Positions 9,930 through 20,035 of a stretch of DNA of 64,000 bases are shown piece after piece. The stretch's first letter is position 1, and every line of letters starts with the position of its first letter. The stretch spans positions 2,794,501-2,858,500 of the forward strand of contig NC_092617.1 in NCBI RefSeq assembly GCF_047663525.1. The letters run 5' to 3'. The DNA is from Anas platyrhynchos (taxonomy: Eukaryota > Chordata > Aves > Anseriformes > Anatidae). The translations under genes and the position numbers were made by a program. The notes beneath the pieces are model-generated. The model ran no database searches and was not told the origin of the DNA. It saw only the letters and a program-made list of their open reading frames with translations.

Positions 9930-11766
9930 ACAGGTAAATGACTGGCTGAGGGGGAAGTGTCTGGACCAGGGATTTGGGTATTTTGATCTTGGGCCGTCCT
10001 TTGAGAGGCTGGGTATGTGGGCTATGGACAGACACCGACTGAGCAATTGGCACGCAACTGTTTTGGGGAGCAAGCTCTCTGGGCTGATTACCAGGGTTTT
10101 AAACTAGGTTTGATGGGGGAAGGGAGGGGAGCTAAAGGTGACAGAGAAGGGCTGGGGGAAGTTGTCACTGCTGTCACTGTTGAAGACAGGGAAAAACTTC
10201 TGAGCTCTGAGGGCTCCTCAGAGAAGGTAGAGTTCCCGATTCCCCGTCCAGTATCTTCTTCTTGTATCCCCCCAGGGGTAACTGCACCTGCTGCTTCCCT
10301 AAAATGCCTGTACATCAATGCACAGAGCATGGGAAACAAACAGGATGAGCTCGAGATCTGTGTTTGGTCGTGGGGCCACGATCTCGTTGCAAGCACTGAG
10401 ACATGGTGGGACAGCTCGCATGACTAGAATGCAGTCATGGAGGGCTGTGTCCTCTTTAGAAAAGATGGGCTGGGGAAGTGAGGGGGTGGGGTTGCCTTTT
10501 ATGTGAGGGAGCAATTAGAGTGTACCCAGCTCCAGATGGGGGAGGGTGAAGGACAAGTGGAGAGCTTGTGTGTAAGAATTAAGGGGTGGGCTGTCATGGG
10601 AGACACGGCAGTGGGGGTCTACTACAGGTCTCCAGATCAGGAGGAGGAAGTCGATGAGGCCTTCTATGAGCAGCTGCTAGTAGCCTCACGATCACGAGCG
10701 CTAGTCCTCATGGGGGACTTCAACTACCCAGACATCTGCTGGGTAAGCAACTCAGCCAGGCACAAGTAATCCAAATGGTTCCTACAATGCGTTGAGGACA
10801 ATTTTCTGACGCAGGTGGTGGAGGAGCCGACGAGGTGGGGGGTGCTTCTGGACCTCGTTCTTACCAACAGGGATGGCCTTGTTAGAGATGTGAAGGTTGG
10901 GGGCAGCTTGGGATGCAGCGACCATGAGGTGGTGGAGTTCCACATGCAACTAGGCAAAGAAAGTAAGGCTGAAAGCAGGATTGCTACCTTGGACTTTCGA
11001 AGAGCCAACTTTGACCTCTTCCGGGACCTGCTTGGGAGTATCTCATGGGATAGGCTGCTAGAAAGCAAGGGTGCTTGTGAGAGCTGGGCTACATTTAAGC
11101 AGCACTTCTTCCATGCTCAGGATCGGTGCATCCCAAGGAATAGGAAATCGGGGAAGGGGGGCAGGAAACCTGTGTGGATGAGCAAGGAGCTCATCAATAA
11201 GATCAAATGGAAGAGGATGGTCTGTGAAATGTGGAAAAAGGGCCTGTCCTCTTGGGAGGAGTATAGATGTGTTGTCAGGGCCTGCAGGGAAGCGACAAGG
11301 AAGGCTAAAGCCTACCTAGAGATGAGGCTTGCAAAAGAGATAAAGGATAATAAGAAGGGTTTTTTCAAGTATGTAAACGGCAAGAGGAAGACTAGGGATA
11401 ATGTGGGTCCTTTGCTGAATGAGGGGGGGTTTCCTGGTCAAGGGAGACGTTGAGAAGGCAGAGATACTGAATGCTGTCTTTGATTCAGTCTTTGCTTCAA
11501 GGACACTCCCCCGGGACTCCTCGCCCCTGGCAATAGGACAAAGGGTCTGGGAAATGGAGGGCTCCCCCCTGGTGGACGTGGGAGTGGTTCGGGAGCGTCT
11601 GTGTGGGCTCAACACACACAAATCCCTGGGTCCCGATGGGATGCATCTGCGTGTGCTAAGGGAGCTGACAGATGTGATCGCCGAACCGCTCTCTATCATC
11701 TTTGAAAGGTCCTGGAGAATGGGTGAGGTGCCTGAAGACTGGAGGATAGCCAAAGTCACTCAGAAG
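9930..11766 (+). mobile_element. CR1 LINE with 5' region, endonuclease and partial RT
   Basis: A plus-strand CR1 that reaches further 5' than the copy at 3641. It includes a 5' leader (ttgagaggctgggtatg, ttaaactaggttt) and the start of the endonuclease (YINAQSMGNKQDELE at about 10310), then GDFNYPDI at about 10710 and CSDHEVVEF at about 10920. RT begins with LGPDGMHLRVLREL at about 11625 and stops after VPEDWRIAKV. In-frame stops occur at about 10425 and 10767, and a frameshift at the G7 run near 11425. The remaining RT and 3' end are missing: LCR-1 sequence follows directly. Inactive. Confidence 0.9.
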
Positions 11767-11975
11767 TGACCTTGTAGGCCCTTTCTGTGACATGTTGCTG
11801 CTGTTGCCCTATCAACTGCAGAGACAGAAGTGACCTCACAGTCACTGCCACAGTCACATTGCTCCTGCTGAGGCAGGAGATCCTGAGGCAGAGTTGAGGT
11901 CATCAGAGCATTTCCTCTCATCTCCTCCTTGTCGCCTACAAGCAGATCAAATCCATGGCCCCTCACATTCATCTT
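11767..11975 (-). repeat. LCR-1 fragment
   Basis: Carries the paired gtgacctcacagtc blocks and ggcaggagatcctgaggcagag, matching 39600-39815 and 58690-58915 in the same orientation. It abuts the broken end of the CR1 without a gap. Confidence 0.75.
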
Positions 11976-11999
11976 TGAATGCCGTGTGACTGCATGGAG

Positions 12000-12175
12000 T
12001 GGGTTTACGTGGTATGGTTTTGGTAGTGGGGGGCCATAGAGGTGGCTTTGGTGAGAAGAATCCAGAAGCTGCCCCATGTTAGGTAAGGGCCCCACTGCTG
12101 TCCAGAACTGGGCCAATAAGCGACATTGTTTGCACCTCTGTGAGAGCATATTTAAACAGAAGAAAAAAAAAAAAG
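12000..12175 (+). mobile_element. LTR fragment, second avian ERV type
   Basis: A stretch with ttttggtagtggggggcca, gaatccagaagctgccccatg and catatttaaa (a TATA-like box) resembles a common bird LTR type, distinct from the TGTCCTGG LTRs in this window. Both ends are degraded and no internal sequence is present. The assignment rests on recognition of these words only. Confidence 0.45.
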
Positions 12176-13064
12176 CAAAAAATGTCCTTGTGTTTGGGGC
12201 AGCTTTTCAAACATTGCCAAGACCTAAAAGGTCCTGTCTCCCTGCATGGGGACGGTCAGTTTCTGAGACAAAAGTGACATCTTAGTGGGATGGAAGGACA
12301 CAGCATGCTGTAGGCAGGCCCAGCACAGCATGCGTAGCAGCCCTGTACAGCCCCTGAGGGGCCCAGCCCCAGTTCGTGCCCCCCAGCTTGTGCTCCAGAA
12401 GGGCTCCCCTAGGTCCTGTGTCAGTTTTCCCACCTGGGTCCCTCGGCTATCCAAGGAAATCTTGGAGGCAGTGTCCACCTCTGACTGGAAAACTGAAACC
12501 AGCCATGAAAATAGATTGAGGAAACAGTTCAAAGCTGTGCAAAAAAGGATTCCAAGTAATAGCTGAAATAATCTCCCTTGCCAGCACCACCAGCTTTTTT
12601 TTTTTTTCTATGAATGTTCATTATTTATTTTCACAGTTTTCCATTGACAACACCATGGAGAAGTGCAATAAATCAAGTTATGCTTTCTTGAACAATAGTT
12701 TTATGCAAACATTTAGGAAAATACATTTTACATAAACACACGTTTACAAAAACACATTTCCCAACAATTCTAATGCTTCTTTCTTTTTTTCCTTTTTTTT
12801 TTTTTCTCCTCCATTTATTCTGTCCTTGAAGAGCACTCTGAGGGAGAGTCATTGCATTAAAAATTAATGCATGTTTAAAAGACTGAGATTGAGAAATACG
12901 CTCCATGCCATCATGAAGGGAGATAACAAAGAGTGTCAACAGTGTTGGCCCAAGTACCCATCACTGAGGGATGCTGCTGGTAACTGGCTGAAAGGAGGAC
13001 TTTGTACCACTGACACCTTGCCCCCGAAAACATCATCCCCTTTTTCAGTCCAAATATCACCAGT
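12176..13064. other. No recognised gene
   Basis: Mixed-composition DNA with T/C-rich runs at 12594-12608 and 12779-12806. ORFs of 60-120 codons on both strands show no domain or repeat relationship that I recognise. Confidence 0.4.
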
Positions 13065-13330
13065 GTGGCTAAAGGGAACCCCAGGAAACCATGGCAAAGG
13101 CCTTGCTAAAGTGCAGGTTCACCTCGTTCCCTTCTTTCCCCTCCCCTTCTGTTTCAGCAGTTCCTTTGGTTCCTCCAACTGCCTGAAGATGGCTGTGGCA
13201 GGACTTTCCCTATCACATTCCCAGGGTTAGAGGTGACAATTGCAGTTCTGCCAATCCTTTTTCTTGCCCTTCCTGAAGATGCGTTTGATGCCCACATTTT
13301 TCAAGTCCCCAGAAATCTTGCTGATCCAAA
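13065..13330 (-). mobile_element. Degenerate CR1 remnant
   Basis: The stretch gaaaccatggcaaaggccttgctaaagt matches the CR1 minus-strand RT block (compare 4758-4790, gaaaccgtgtcaaaagcct). The downstream words fit old CR1 sequence. Too diverged for confident limits. Confidence 0.4.
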
Positions 13331-14039
13331 TGCCTGACAGCCCGGTCCAGAAAGGCGGGGTAGTGTGACATAACAGAGAGGGGCATCTGCAATGAACCTA
13401 TGCAAAAGGGGTTCCAGGAATCTCACAGGGACACTGGGGGTTGTTTCTGGAATCACACAGGGCAATGGCAGGGCTGTGTGAGGTGTCCACATCTGAGCAG
13501 ACCTCATACACACATGCCTTTAGAGAGAGCTCCTGCAGTCACTGCCAGAGGCTGGGAGACACCTCAGCTGTGGGGTGCCTCGCCCTGCTCTGCCCTCCTC
13601 TGAGATACCCCAGGACATTAAGAATGGGCACAGAGACCTCGGTTCAAGGAGGCACATCCCAGAGCTGCCTTCAGGTGGCTTCCCAGGGGACGTTACTTGG
13701 CCTTGTGACACTATCTGCCCAGCTGGCCTTCATGAGACTTATAGGAATAGCTGATGGCCTTTGTGCTCCTTCGTGTTCATCTCTCCACACACATATGACG
13801 TGCCTGCCAGCACCAGCATTGGGTTTCTCTTTCAATGTCTCCCATGCACATACAGCAGGCCCTGCTCTTCTGGGAAATCTTATCCCCCAAGAAGCAATGA
13901 GCAATGGCCTGGCCAGCCATTGCTGAGCTTACTACCCACACCTCTGAGCTTGTGATGGCACTCTCCAGAGTATGAAAAATTATTAAAAAGAAAACCTTGT
14001 TCCTGCAATGTATTATGAGTCATATGCAGAAGACAATAA
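13331..14039. other. No recognised gene
   Basis: Downstream flank of OR-2. ORFs of 60-160 codons are present on both strands but show no recognisable family. Unlike the other receptors' 3' flanks, I could not match this one to another part of the window. Confidence 0.4.
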
Positions 14040-14076
14040 GTTTTTTTGTTTGTTTGTTTGTTTGTTTGTTTGTTTT
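14040..14076. repeat. (GTTT)n microsatellite
   Basis: About seven TTTG units just past the OR-2 stop codon, in its 3' UTR. Confidence 0.9.
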
Positions 14077-14082
14077 TTAATA

Positions 14083-14997
14083 TTAGTTCATCAGTTTCCT
14101 CAAGGCATCCTTGAGCTCCTGGTTCCTCATGCTGTAGATGACGGGGTTCACTGCTGGAGGCACCACTGAGTACAGAACGGATACCACCAGGTCAAGGGAT
14201 GGCAAAGAGATGGAGGGGGGCTTCAAGTAGGCAACCATGACAGTGCTAACAAACAGGGAGACCACAGCCAGGTGAGGGAGGCACGTGGAAAAGGCTTTGT
14301 GCCGACCCTGCTCAGAGGGCATCCTCAACACAGCCCTGAAGATCTGCACATAGGATGCCACAATGAAAATAAAAGAACCAAAGACTAAGGAAAAACTGAA
14401 AACAAGTAGCTCAAATTCCCTGACGTAAGCATCTGAGCAGGAGAGCTTGATGATCTGGGGTATCTCACAGAAGAACTGGTCCACAGCATTGCCGTGGCAG
14501 AGCGGCAGGGAAAAGGTGTTGGCCGTGTGCAGGACAGCTTGGAGAAAGCCACTGCCCCAGGCAGCTGCTGCCATCTGGGCACAAGCTCTGCTACCCAGGA
14601 GGCTCCCGTAGTGCAGGGGCTTGGAGATGGCAACATAGCGGTCGTAGGCCATGATAGTGAGAATTGAAAACTCTGAACCAAAGAAGAAGACAAAAAAGAG
14701 GACTTGTGCAGCACACCCTTGATAGGAGATGGTCCTGGTGTCCCAGAGGGCATTGGCCATGGCTTTGGGCAGAGTGGTGGAGATGCAGCCCAGGTCGAGG
14801 AGGGCGAGGTTGAGGAGGAAGAAGTACATGGGGGTGTGGAGGCGGTGGTCGCAGGCTATGGCGGTGAGGATGAGGCCGTTGCCCAGGAGGGCAGCCAGGT
14901 AGATGCCCAGGAAGAGCGCGAAGTGCAGGAGCTGCAGCTCCTGCGTGTCTGCGAATACCAGCAGGAGGAACTCGCTCACAGAGCTGCTATTGGGCAT
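14083..14997 (-). CDS. OR-2, OR14-type olfactory receptor
   Basis: Intact 304-aa class II odorant receptor for the ciliary membrane of olfactory neurons. MPNSSS at the start carries the usual N-glycosylation site at Asn3. TM1 spans about 24-48, LHTPMYFFLLN leads TM2, Cys95 and Cys177 are the disulfide pair, DRY is intact at 119-121, KAFSTCLPHL opens TM6 and NPVIY ends TM7. It ends at KLMN, seven residues shorter than OR-1, OR-3 and OR-4, like OR-7. One deviation: AICKPLHY is AISKPLHY. TM3 and the start of TM5 are its most divergent parts. The 5' flank is an inverted duplicate of the OR-6 5' flank and includes a likely splice acceptor at 15021-15022 (minus). Nothing argues against function. 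Confidence 0.96.
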   Translation of the reverse strand: MPNSSSVSEFLLLVFADTQELQLLHFALFLGIYLAALLGNGLILTAIACDHRLHTPMYFFLLNLALLDLGCISTTLPKAMANALWDTRTISYQGCAAQVLFFVFFFGSEFSILTIMAYDRYVAISKPLHYGSLLGSRACAQMAAAAWGSGFLQAVLHTANTFSLPLCHGNAVDQFFCEIPQIIKLSCSDAYVREFELLVFSFSLVFGSFIFIVASYVQIFRAVLRMPSEQGRHKAFSTCLPHLAVVSLFVSTVMVAYLKPPSISLPSLDLVVSVLYSVVPPAVNPVIYSMRNQELKDALRKLMN

Positions 14998-14999
14998 TT

Positions 15000-16440
15000 T
15001 CTGACATTGAACACAGTTGTCTGTTGAAAAAGAGAAGGCAGAATAAAGTTAGAAGAGACTTCTCTGAGGAAAACATTTTGAAAGTCTTAGAGCACTCTCA
15101 TCCCAAGACTCTCTCTTTGCAGGAGAATCTTTCTGCAGCTCTACCGCATGAGTCCCGGATGATTCTTTCTGAGGCTGGCACTGGGAGCAGGGATTCCTGT
15201 GGCTCCAGAGGAGTCCTTCCTGCTGTGAAGCATTCAGGAAGCAGGAACAAGGGGGAAACTGAAGTTCAGTCCACTTATAAGATCCATGAACTTCGCAGTG
15301 TTGTTGCAAAGAACACCTTCCTCCAGTATAGAGCAAGACAGATTTTCTTATGCTGAGTACAACAAGCACACTCTACTGTTTCCCAATATGTAGACAGCTT
15401 AAAGCAGAGAAGCCCCAGTCCCACTGCAGATGGACAGAATCCTCACCTTGTCTGCAAGTGCATGAGCAGGACCTCAGCTTCTCCCTCTTTGCCAGGGCTG
15501 CAGAGGCCTCACTCCAGCTGCCCACAGACAGCCAGTCAGCAGCATGGACATGGTCTTAGTGCAGAGGTGTCTTCTCCTTGTGGCACCTGGAGAACACAAG
15601 GATGCCAAGAGAGAGCTGCATCCTGCTGGAGAGCAGCCTGAAGACCAGGAGGATGCACCTCAGACAGCTGAATTTTTGAAAGCTGGGCTGTCCCAGCATC
15701 CCAGCTCCATCCCTTCAGTGTCTGGAGGAGGCTTAGCACTTGGCATTTGGCTGTCCAGGTGAAGCTGGGTTATGGCTCTCCATGGACTTTCTGCCAGATG
15801 TCCTCACCTCACAGTGCAAACCAGCAGGACTCTCAAAGCCTACTGCATTGCCCACTGCCCTCCCAGAAACAAGACCCAGCAGGAGACACTTCCAGGACCT
15901 GCAGCTGCATGGACTCACAGCCAGACACTTACCTTGTCAAGGGCTGTGCAGATTTCTTCTCCAGGCAGCTCTCAGCATCCTCCCACTGCCAACTGCCTCC
16001 AAGCCCTCTCTCCTTCTCTCCTCTCTGTGTGCCAGCTGCGGTCAGAGCCCACAGCCCTGCTGTGCTGTGCAGAGGAGCTGCTCCCGGGCACAGCTGTCTC
16101 TCTGCACCAGGGCCCTCTTGCCACGAGCTCTCTCTGTCCCATTAGCCCGGCCCAGCTCAGCAGCACAGCACCAGCCCAAGGCATTGCAATGACCCCTCAG
16201 GGGGCTTTGCTGATGAGCCCACGAACCTCAGGCACTCAGAGACAACTGAAGACATCTCTCCAGAAGTCCAAGTCAGAGGCAAGTTTCCTGCAGTGTCCCC
16301 CTGAGGGCCAGCACTGACACAGCCTCCCTTGGAGCTCGTTAGAGCAGAACCCTGGAGGCAGTGAGGACAAGGAGGCAAAGGCAATGTGAAGGTGACACTG
16401 AGGTGTAGACAAACTGGATGTGTTTCACCAAGCACAAGGG
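15000..16440 (-). repeat. OR-2 5' flank, inverted duplicate of the OR-6 5' flank
   Basis: Read on the minus strand, this aligns with 50500-51918. Shared elements are the GC-rich distal block, the block at 15360-15760 and the proximal block ending in the pyrimidine tract before the ATG (AG at 15021-15022). If OR-2 has a noncoding first exon and promoter, they should be here. The distal third (16000-16440) recurs without an adjacent receptor at 28700-29160. ORFs through it are not conserved in frame. Confidence 0.8.
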
Positions 16441-16444
16441 CCCA

Positions 16445-17340
16445 GACAATAATCAATGATTTAAAATTTGAAAAGACTGAAAAGGAAGATAAATTTGTAA
16501 TAATAATAATAATAAGAAGAAGAAGAATATGTACAGCACAAGTGATGCACTATGCAATTGTTGAGAAGCCCCTCACCAATGCTCAACCTGTCCCTGAGCA
16601 TTGGTCCCCCTGACCCTGGCCAGCCTGCATCAGGATCTGTTGTGCACGTCCCTTGGCCTTAATTTATTTTAGTGCAAAATCAGCTTTCAGAGGAATTTGG
16701 AGTATTTTCTTCCCTTTCTCAAATACTTCCTCTGCTCTGTCACCCCACACGATGATGCCATCGATGTAGTGCAGGTGTTCAGGAGCTTCCTCCTCTTCCA
16801 GTGCAGTCTAGGTCAGACTATAGTCCCTCAGGGCTGTGTTTCCAGCCCTGGGGCAGTTGATTCCAGGTTATAAGCAAACTGCGGCCTTCACTTTTCTGGC
16901 AAACGGATGGAGAAAAATGCATTAGCGATATCAATTGTGGCAAAACATTTCGGTGCCTTGGATTCCGGTTTTCATGCAAGCTCTACCGTGTCCGGCATGG
17001 CAGCACTCAGCATTGCATGACTTCATTCAGGCCACGATACTCCTCTGTTAGTGGACTCGGTTGTTGCTATACTGACTCAGGTGTACGGTTGTGGTAGTGA
17101 TTGGCACCAGCTGTCCTTCAACCCTCATCAACCCCACAACAGAAAAGTCCTTTGAGAGACCAAGGCAAGGTAGACAACAGTTTAATGTCCTCCATCTCCA
17201 AGGCAGCTATGCCAAAAGCCCACAGATACCCTTTTGGGTCCTTAAAATATCTATCCTCTCCTGAAGTAGTCTCTTGCAAGGATGCACAGAGTCTCTGGGG
17301 CAGTGCCAATGGGTTGTTTTTCCCGCTTCTTCCCACTTAG
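16445..17340 (-). mobile_element. ERV remnant: LTR piece plus pol (RT) fragment
   Basis: Inverted duplicate of 31500-32440. The part 16450-16620 resembles the R/U5 side of the TGTCCTGG LTRs (ATT-rich tract, gtgatgcactatgcaattg). The part 16645-17060 read on the minus strand is retroviral reverse transcriptase: a TIDIANAFFSI-type motif and the catalytic box as YIDG (16757-16768) where YIDD is expected. The part 17100-17340 matches other ERV pol remnants at 23960-24190 and 31510-31750. Frameshifts and stops throughout. Confidence 0.75.
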
Positions 17341-18060
17341 ACACACTTCAGCCCTGAAGGATGACTTTAGGCAAAAGACAATATCTCTGACATGACAAGC
17401 AGAGGTGCTGCTCGGCAGAGTGAGGGGGCTGTGGTGCCCAGGGCATGGGGGCACTCTGCAGGGCTGTGCTGGGCAGGCTGGGAGGCACACCCAGCTCATG
17501 GGGTCACTGCCATTGCCACAGGGTTGCAAGGAATCACTCGCCAGGCTCCTTTGCTGGGGCTGCTGCATGCCCTGGGGCTGCAGAGGTCTCCTCTGCCTGC
17601 TCACAGCAGATTGAGCACTTGAGCTCTGGTCAGTCCACCTTGGAGGAGATCCCCCCTTAGGATGGAAGTGCTGCAGTGGAGGCCAGCTGTGCCACTGCCT
17701 TGCCCACTGCCTGTCCCTGCCTGCAGTCCCAGCACAGCCCCACAGTAGCACTGGCACCAAGTGAGAGGAACAGCCGGGCCTGACCCCACCAGCAGGGCTC
17801 AGCAGGACAGGGCGGCAGTGGCAAGAGAGCAGCTCTGCATGCCCCAAGCACTGGTGCTCCCTGGCTGTGCTGCTGGGATGGGACTCTTTTCCTCTGCAGC
17901 CCTGCACATGGGCACTGCCCCTGCAGAGCCAGACCAGGTATCAGAGGAAGGACATCAGACAAAGAAGGCAGTGCATGCTCCTTCGGTTTGTTTACATTCA
18001 CACAGAGCGTGGCTCCACATGCACAGTGTCTATGAGCTATGTTTGAAAGGTACAAACTGA
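17341..18060. repeat. GC-rich duplicated block (copy 1)
   Basis: Aligns closely with 60320-60860 in the same orientation, and in part, reversed, with 53870-54225. The two long copies lie 3' of minus-strand receptor sequence (the fragment at 18245 and OR-7), so the block travelled with receptor 3' flanks. The overlapping ORFs on both strands shift frame between copies, so I do not call a gene. Confidence 0.75.
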
Positions 18061-18137
18061 AATGGAAAGGTGAAGAACAATATCATTTTAATGGGCAATA
18101 TTAGCTGAATTAATATCTGTAATAAGAATATGCACAG

Positions 18138-18174
18138 CCACAAACAAAACAAAACAAAACAAAACAAAACAAAA
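18138..18174. repeat. (AAAAC)n microsatellite
   Basis: About seven AAAAC units. Confidence 0.9.
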
Positions 18175-18244
18175 GTATATTGGGTATTCCTCCACTTATT
18201 GGCATTACAAGTCATGTGCAGAAGCAGATAGGGAATTTCTTGCA

Positions 18245-18500
18245 TCCAAAACACATCTAGTTATCAATTTCCACAAGGCATGCTTGAGCTCCTGGCTCCT
18301 CATGCTACAGATCAGGGTGTTCACTGCTGAAGGCAGCACCGAGTACACAACTGCCACCAGGGGTCCAGGGATGGCGAGGTGATGGAGGGAGGCTTCAGGT
18401 AGGCAACCATGACAAGGCTGAGAAAGAGGGACACCATGGCCAGGTGCGGGAGGCACGCAGAAAGGGCTTTGTGCCAGCCCTGCCGTAGAGACAACAGGAC
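18245..18500 (-). pseudogene. Olfactory receptor fragment (TM6-TM7), frameshifted
   Basis: Minus-strand words HKALSACLPHLAMVSL, VAYLKPPSI and SLDP in one frame, then VYSVLPSAVNTLICSM and QELKHALWKLIT in another. A frameshift near 18360 splits TM6 from TM7. NPLIY is changed to NTLIC. The sequence before about 18500 is receptor 3'-flank DNA, so the first 230 or so residues are missing. Dead copy. Confidence 0.9.
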
Positions 18501-18976
18501 TGTCACCTAGATACACAAGGTCAAATCCAAATACACTGCTCCTACCTGTGGCAGCTGGGCTCTTGGCCCTGAGCCCCTCCTGGATGCTGGGACTGCTTCC
18601 CCAGCTCCAGAAGAGAAGGGAAGAGGAGGATACTGAGACCAGTGAATTTCCGCTGAGTTCTTTATTGTCTTTAACTACCAAGGAAGCCTGGTTCTGTATG
18701 TACATTAGATTATATAGTCAAAGCTAACACAAAAAGTAATATTCAGAATGTTAAGAATTCGATTATTAAAACCAAAATAAAATATTGTTCAAATATTAAC
18801 AGAGAAAAATATTTTTTAAAATGCTGTATCATTTTCTGAAATACACTTTGATATCTGTTAGGACTAGTATTATTGATTATGTTATGATAACACTAGTAGC
18901 CATAAAAATCATATATAATATGAATCACAATATGAATGATAATATTTTATTATTAAGTATATATCTTTGGAATACA
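18501..18976 (-). repeat. 3' UTR and flank of the OR fragment at 18977
   Basis: Minus-strand AT-rich sequence after the fragment's stop, homologous to the 3' flank of OR-4 (34793-35100). It ends in a conserved AATAAA (complement at 18661-18666) followed by the GC-rich block also seen after OR-1, OR-3 and OR-5. Confidence 0.7.
18661..18666 (-). promoter_or_regulatory. Conserved poly(A) signal of a dead OR copy
   Basis: TTTATT on the plus strand, in tttattgtctttaac, matching the OR-4 and OR-5 signals. It belongs to the truncated receptor at 18977. Confidence 0.5.
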
Positions 18977-19198
18977 TCACTGATGCTTAAGAAGCATGTA
19001 TTGAAAAAGTTTCCTCACTGCATGCTTGAGCTCCTGGTTCCTCATGCTGTAGATGAGGGGGTTCACTGCTGGAGGTACCACCAAGTACAGAAATGACACC
19101 ACCAAGTCCAGGGATGGGGAAGAGATTGAGGGGGGCTTCAGGCAGGCAAACAGGACAGTGCTGACAAACACAGAGACCACGGCCAGGTGAGGGAGGCA
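18977..19198 (-). pseudogene. Olfactory receptor fragment (TM6 to C-terminus) joined to CR1
   Basis: In-frame C-terminal 73 or so codons: [42 protein letters not shown] and KLFQYMLLKHQ. The homology stops abruptly at ggaggcacc, where CR1 RT sequence begins. A whole receptor has been reduced to its last quarter by a rearrangement. Most similar at its C-terminus to OR-4 and OR-5. Confidence 0.93.
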
Positions 19199-20035
19199 CC
19201 ACTCTCTGGGTATGACCTTCAATCCAACCCCTTATGCACTGAATGGTTCACCCATCAAATGCATCTCTCTCCAATCTGGAAACCAGGATGTCATGTGGGA
19301 CTGTGTCAAAGGTCTTACAGAAGTCCAAGTAGATAACATCAGTCAGTCTTCCCTTGTCAGGCACAATTTAATCTTTGGTGAAGCCATGCTGCCTGAGATC
19401 ACCTCTTTGTCTTGCATGTGCCTTGACACTGACTCCAGGAGGACCTTTTCCATGATCTTGCCAGGCACAGGGGTGAGGCTCACTATTTGGTAGTTCCCTG
19501 AGTCCTCCTTTCTACATTTTTTTAAACAGGGCTGATATTTCCCTTGTTCCAGTTAGCAGGGACTTCACCTGACTGCCAGGACTTTTCAAATACGATGGAG
19601 AGAGGCTTGGCAACTACATCAGCCAATTCCTTCAGTACCCTGGGATGCATGTCATCAGGCCCCATAGACTTGTACTTGTTGAGTTTCATCAGATGGTCTC
19701 AAATCTGCTCTTCACTGACAGTGGGTGGGACTTTGTGCCCTAGCCTCCATCTATGGGTTCAGGGAAATGAAAGACTTGGGGAGCCTGATTGGCAGTGAAG
19801 AACAAGGCAAAGACGTTGCTGAGTCCCTCACCTTTCCCATGTCTGTCATTACCAATCCATCCTTCTGTTTCATCAGAGGGGGTACATTCTCCTTGGCCTT
19901 TATTTTCTGAGCCATGTATCTATAGAATCTCTTCCTGTTATTCTGTGCATCATTTGCCATGCACACTTCCATCTATTCCTTGGCTTTCCTTATCCCATCC
20001 TTGGACAACCAAAAATGAAGCATGCATGAGGGCCT
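19199..20035 (-). mobile_element. CR1 LINE fragment (RT), chimeric left end
   Basis: Minus-strand CR1 RT, colinear with 46930-47830, with many frameshifts. The 3' third and the CATAGAAT tail present in that copy are missing; the OR fragment takes their place. Its right end passes into LCR-1 at the same point as the copy at 47830, so CR1 and LCR-1 were duplicated together. Confidence 0.88.

Noticed and set aside
9409-10107. 232-codon ORF
   Set aside because: Spans a GC-rich unique stretch and the CR1 5' region. No domain, and not conserved.
17251-17907. 218-codon Cys-rich ORF (relatives near 60528-60824)
   Set aside because: Looks duplicated, but the frame and ends change between the two copies although the DNA is nearly identical, so coding constraint is absent.
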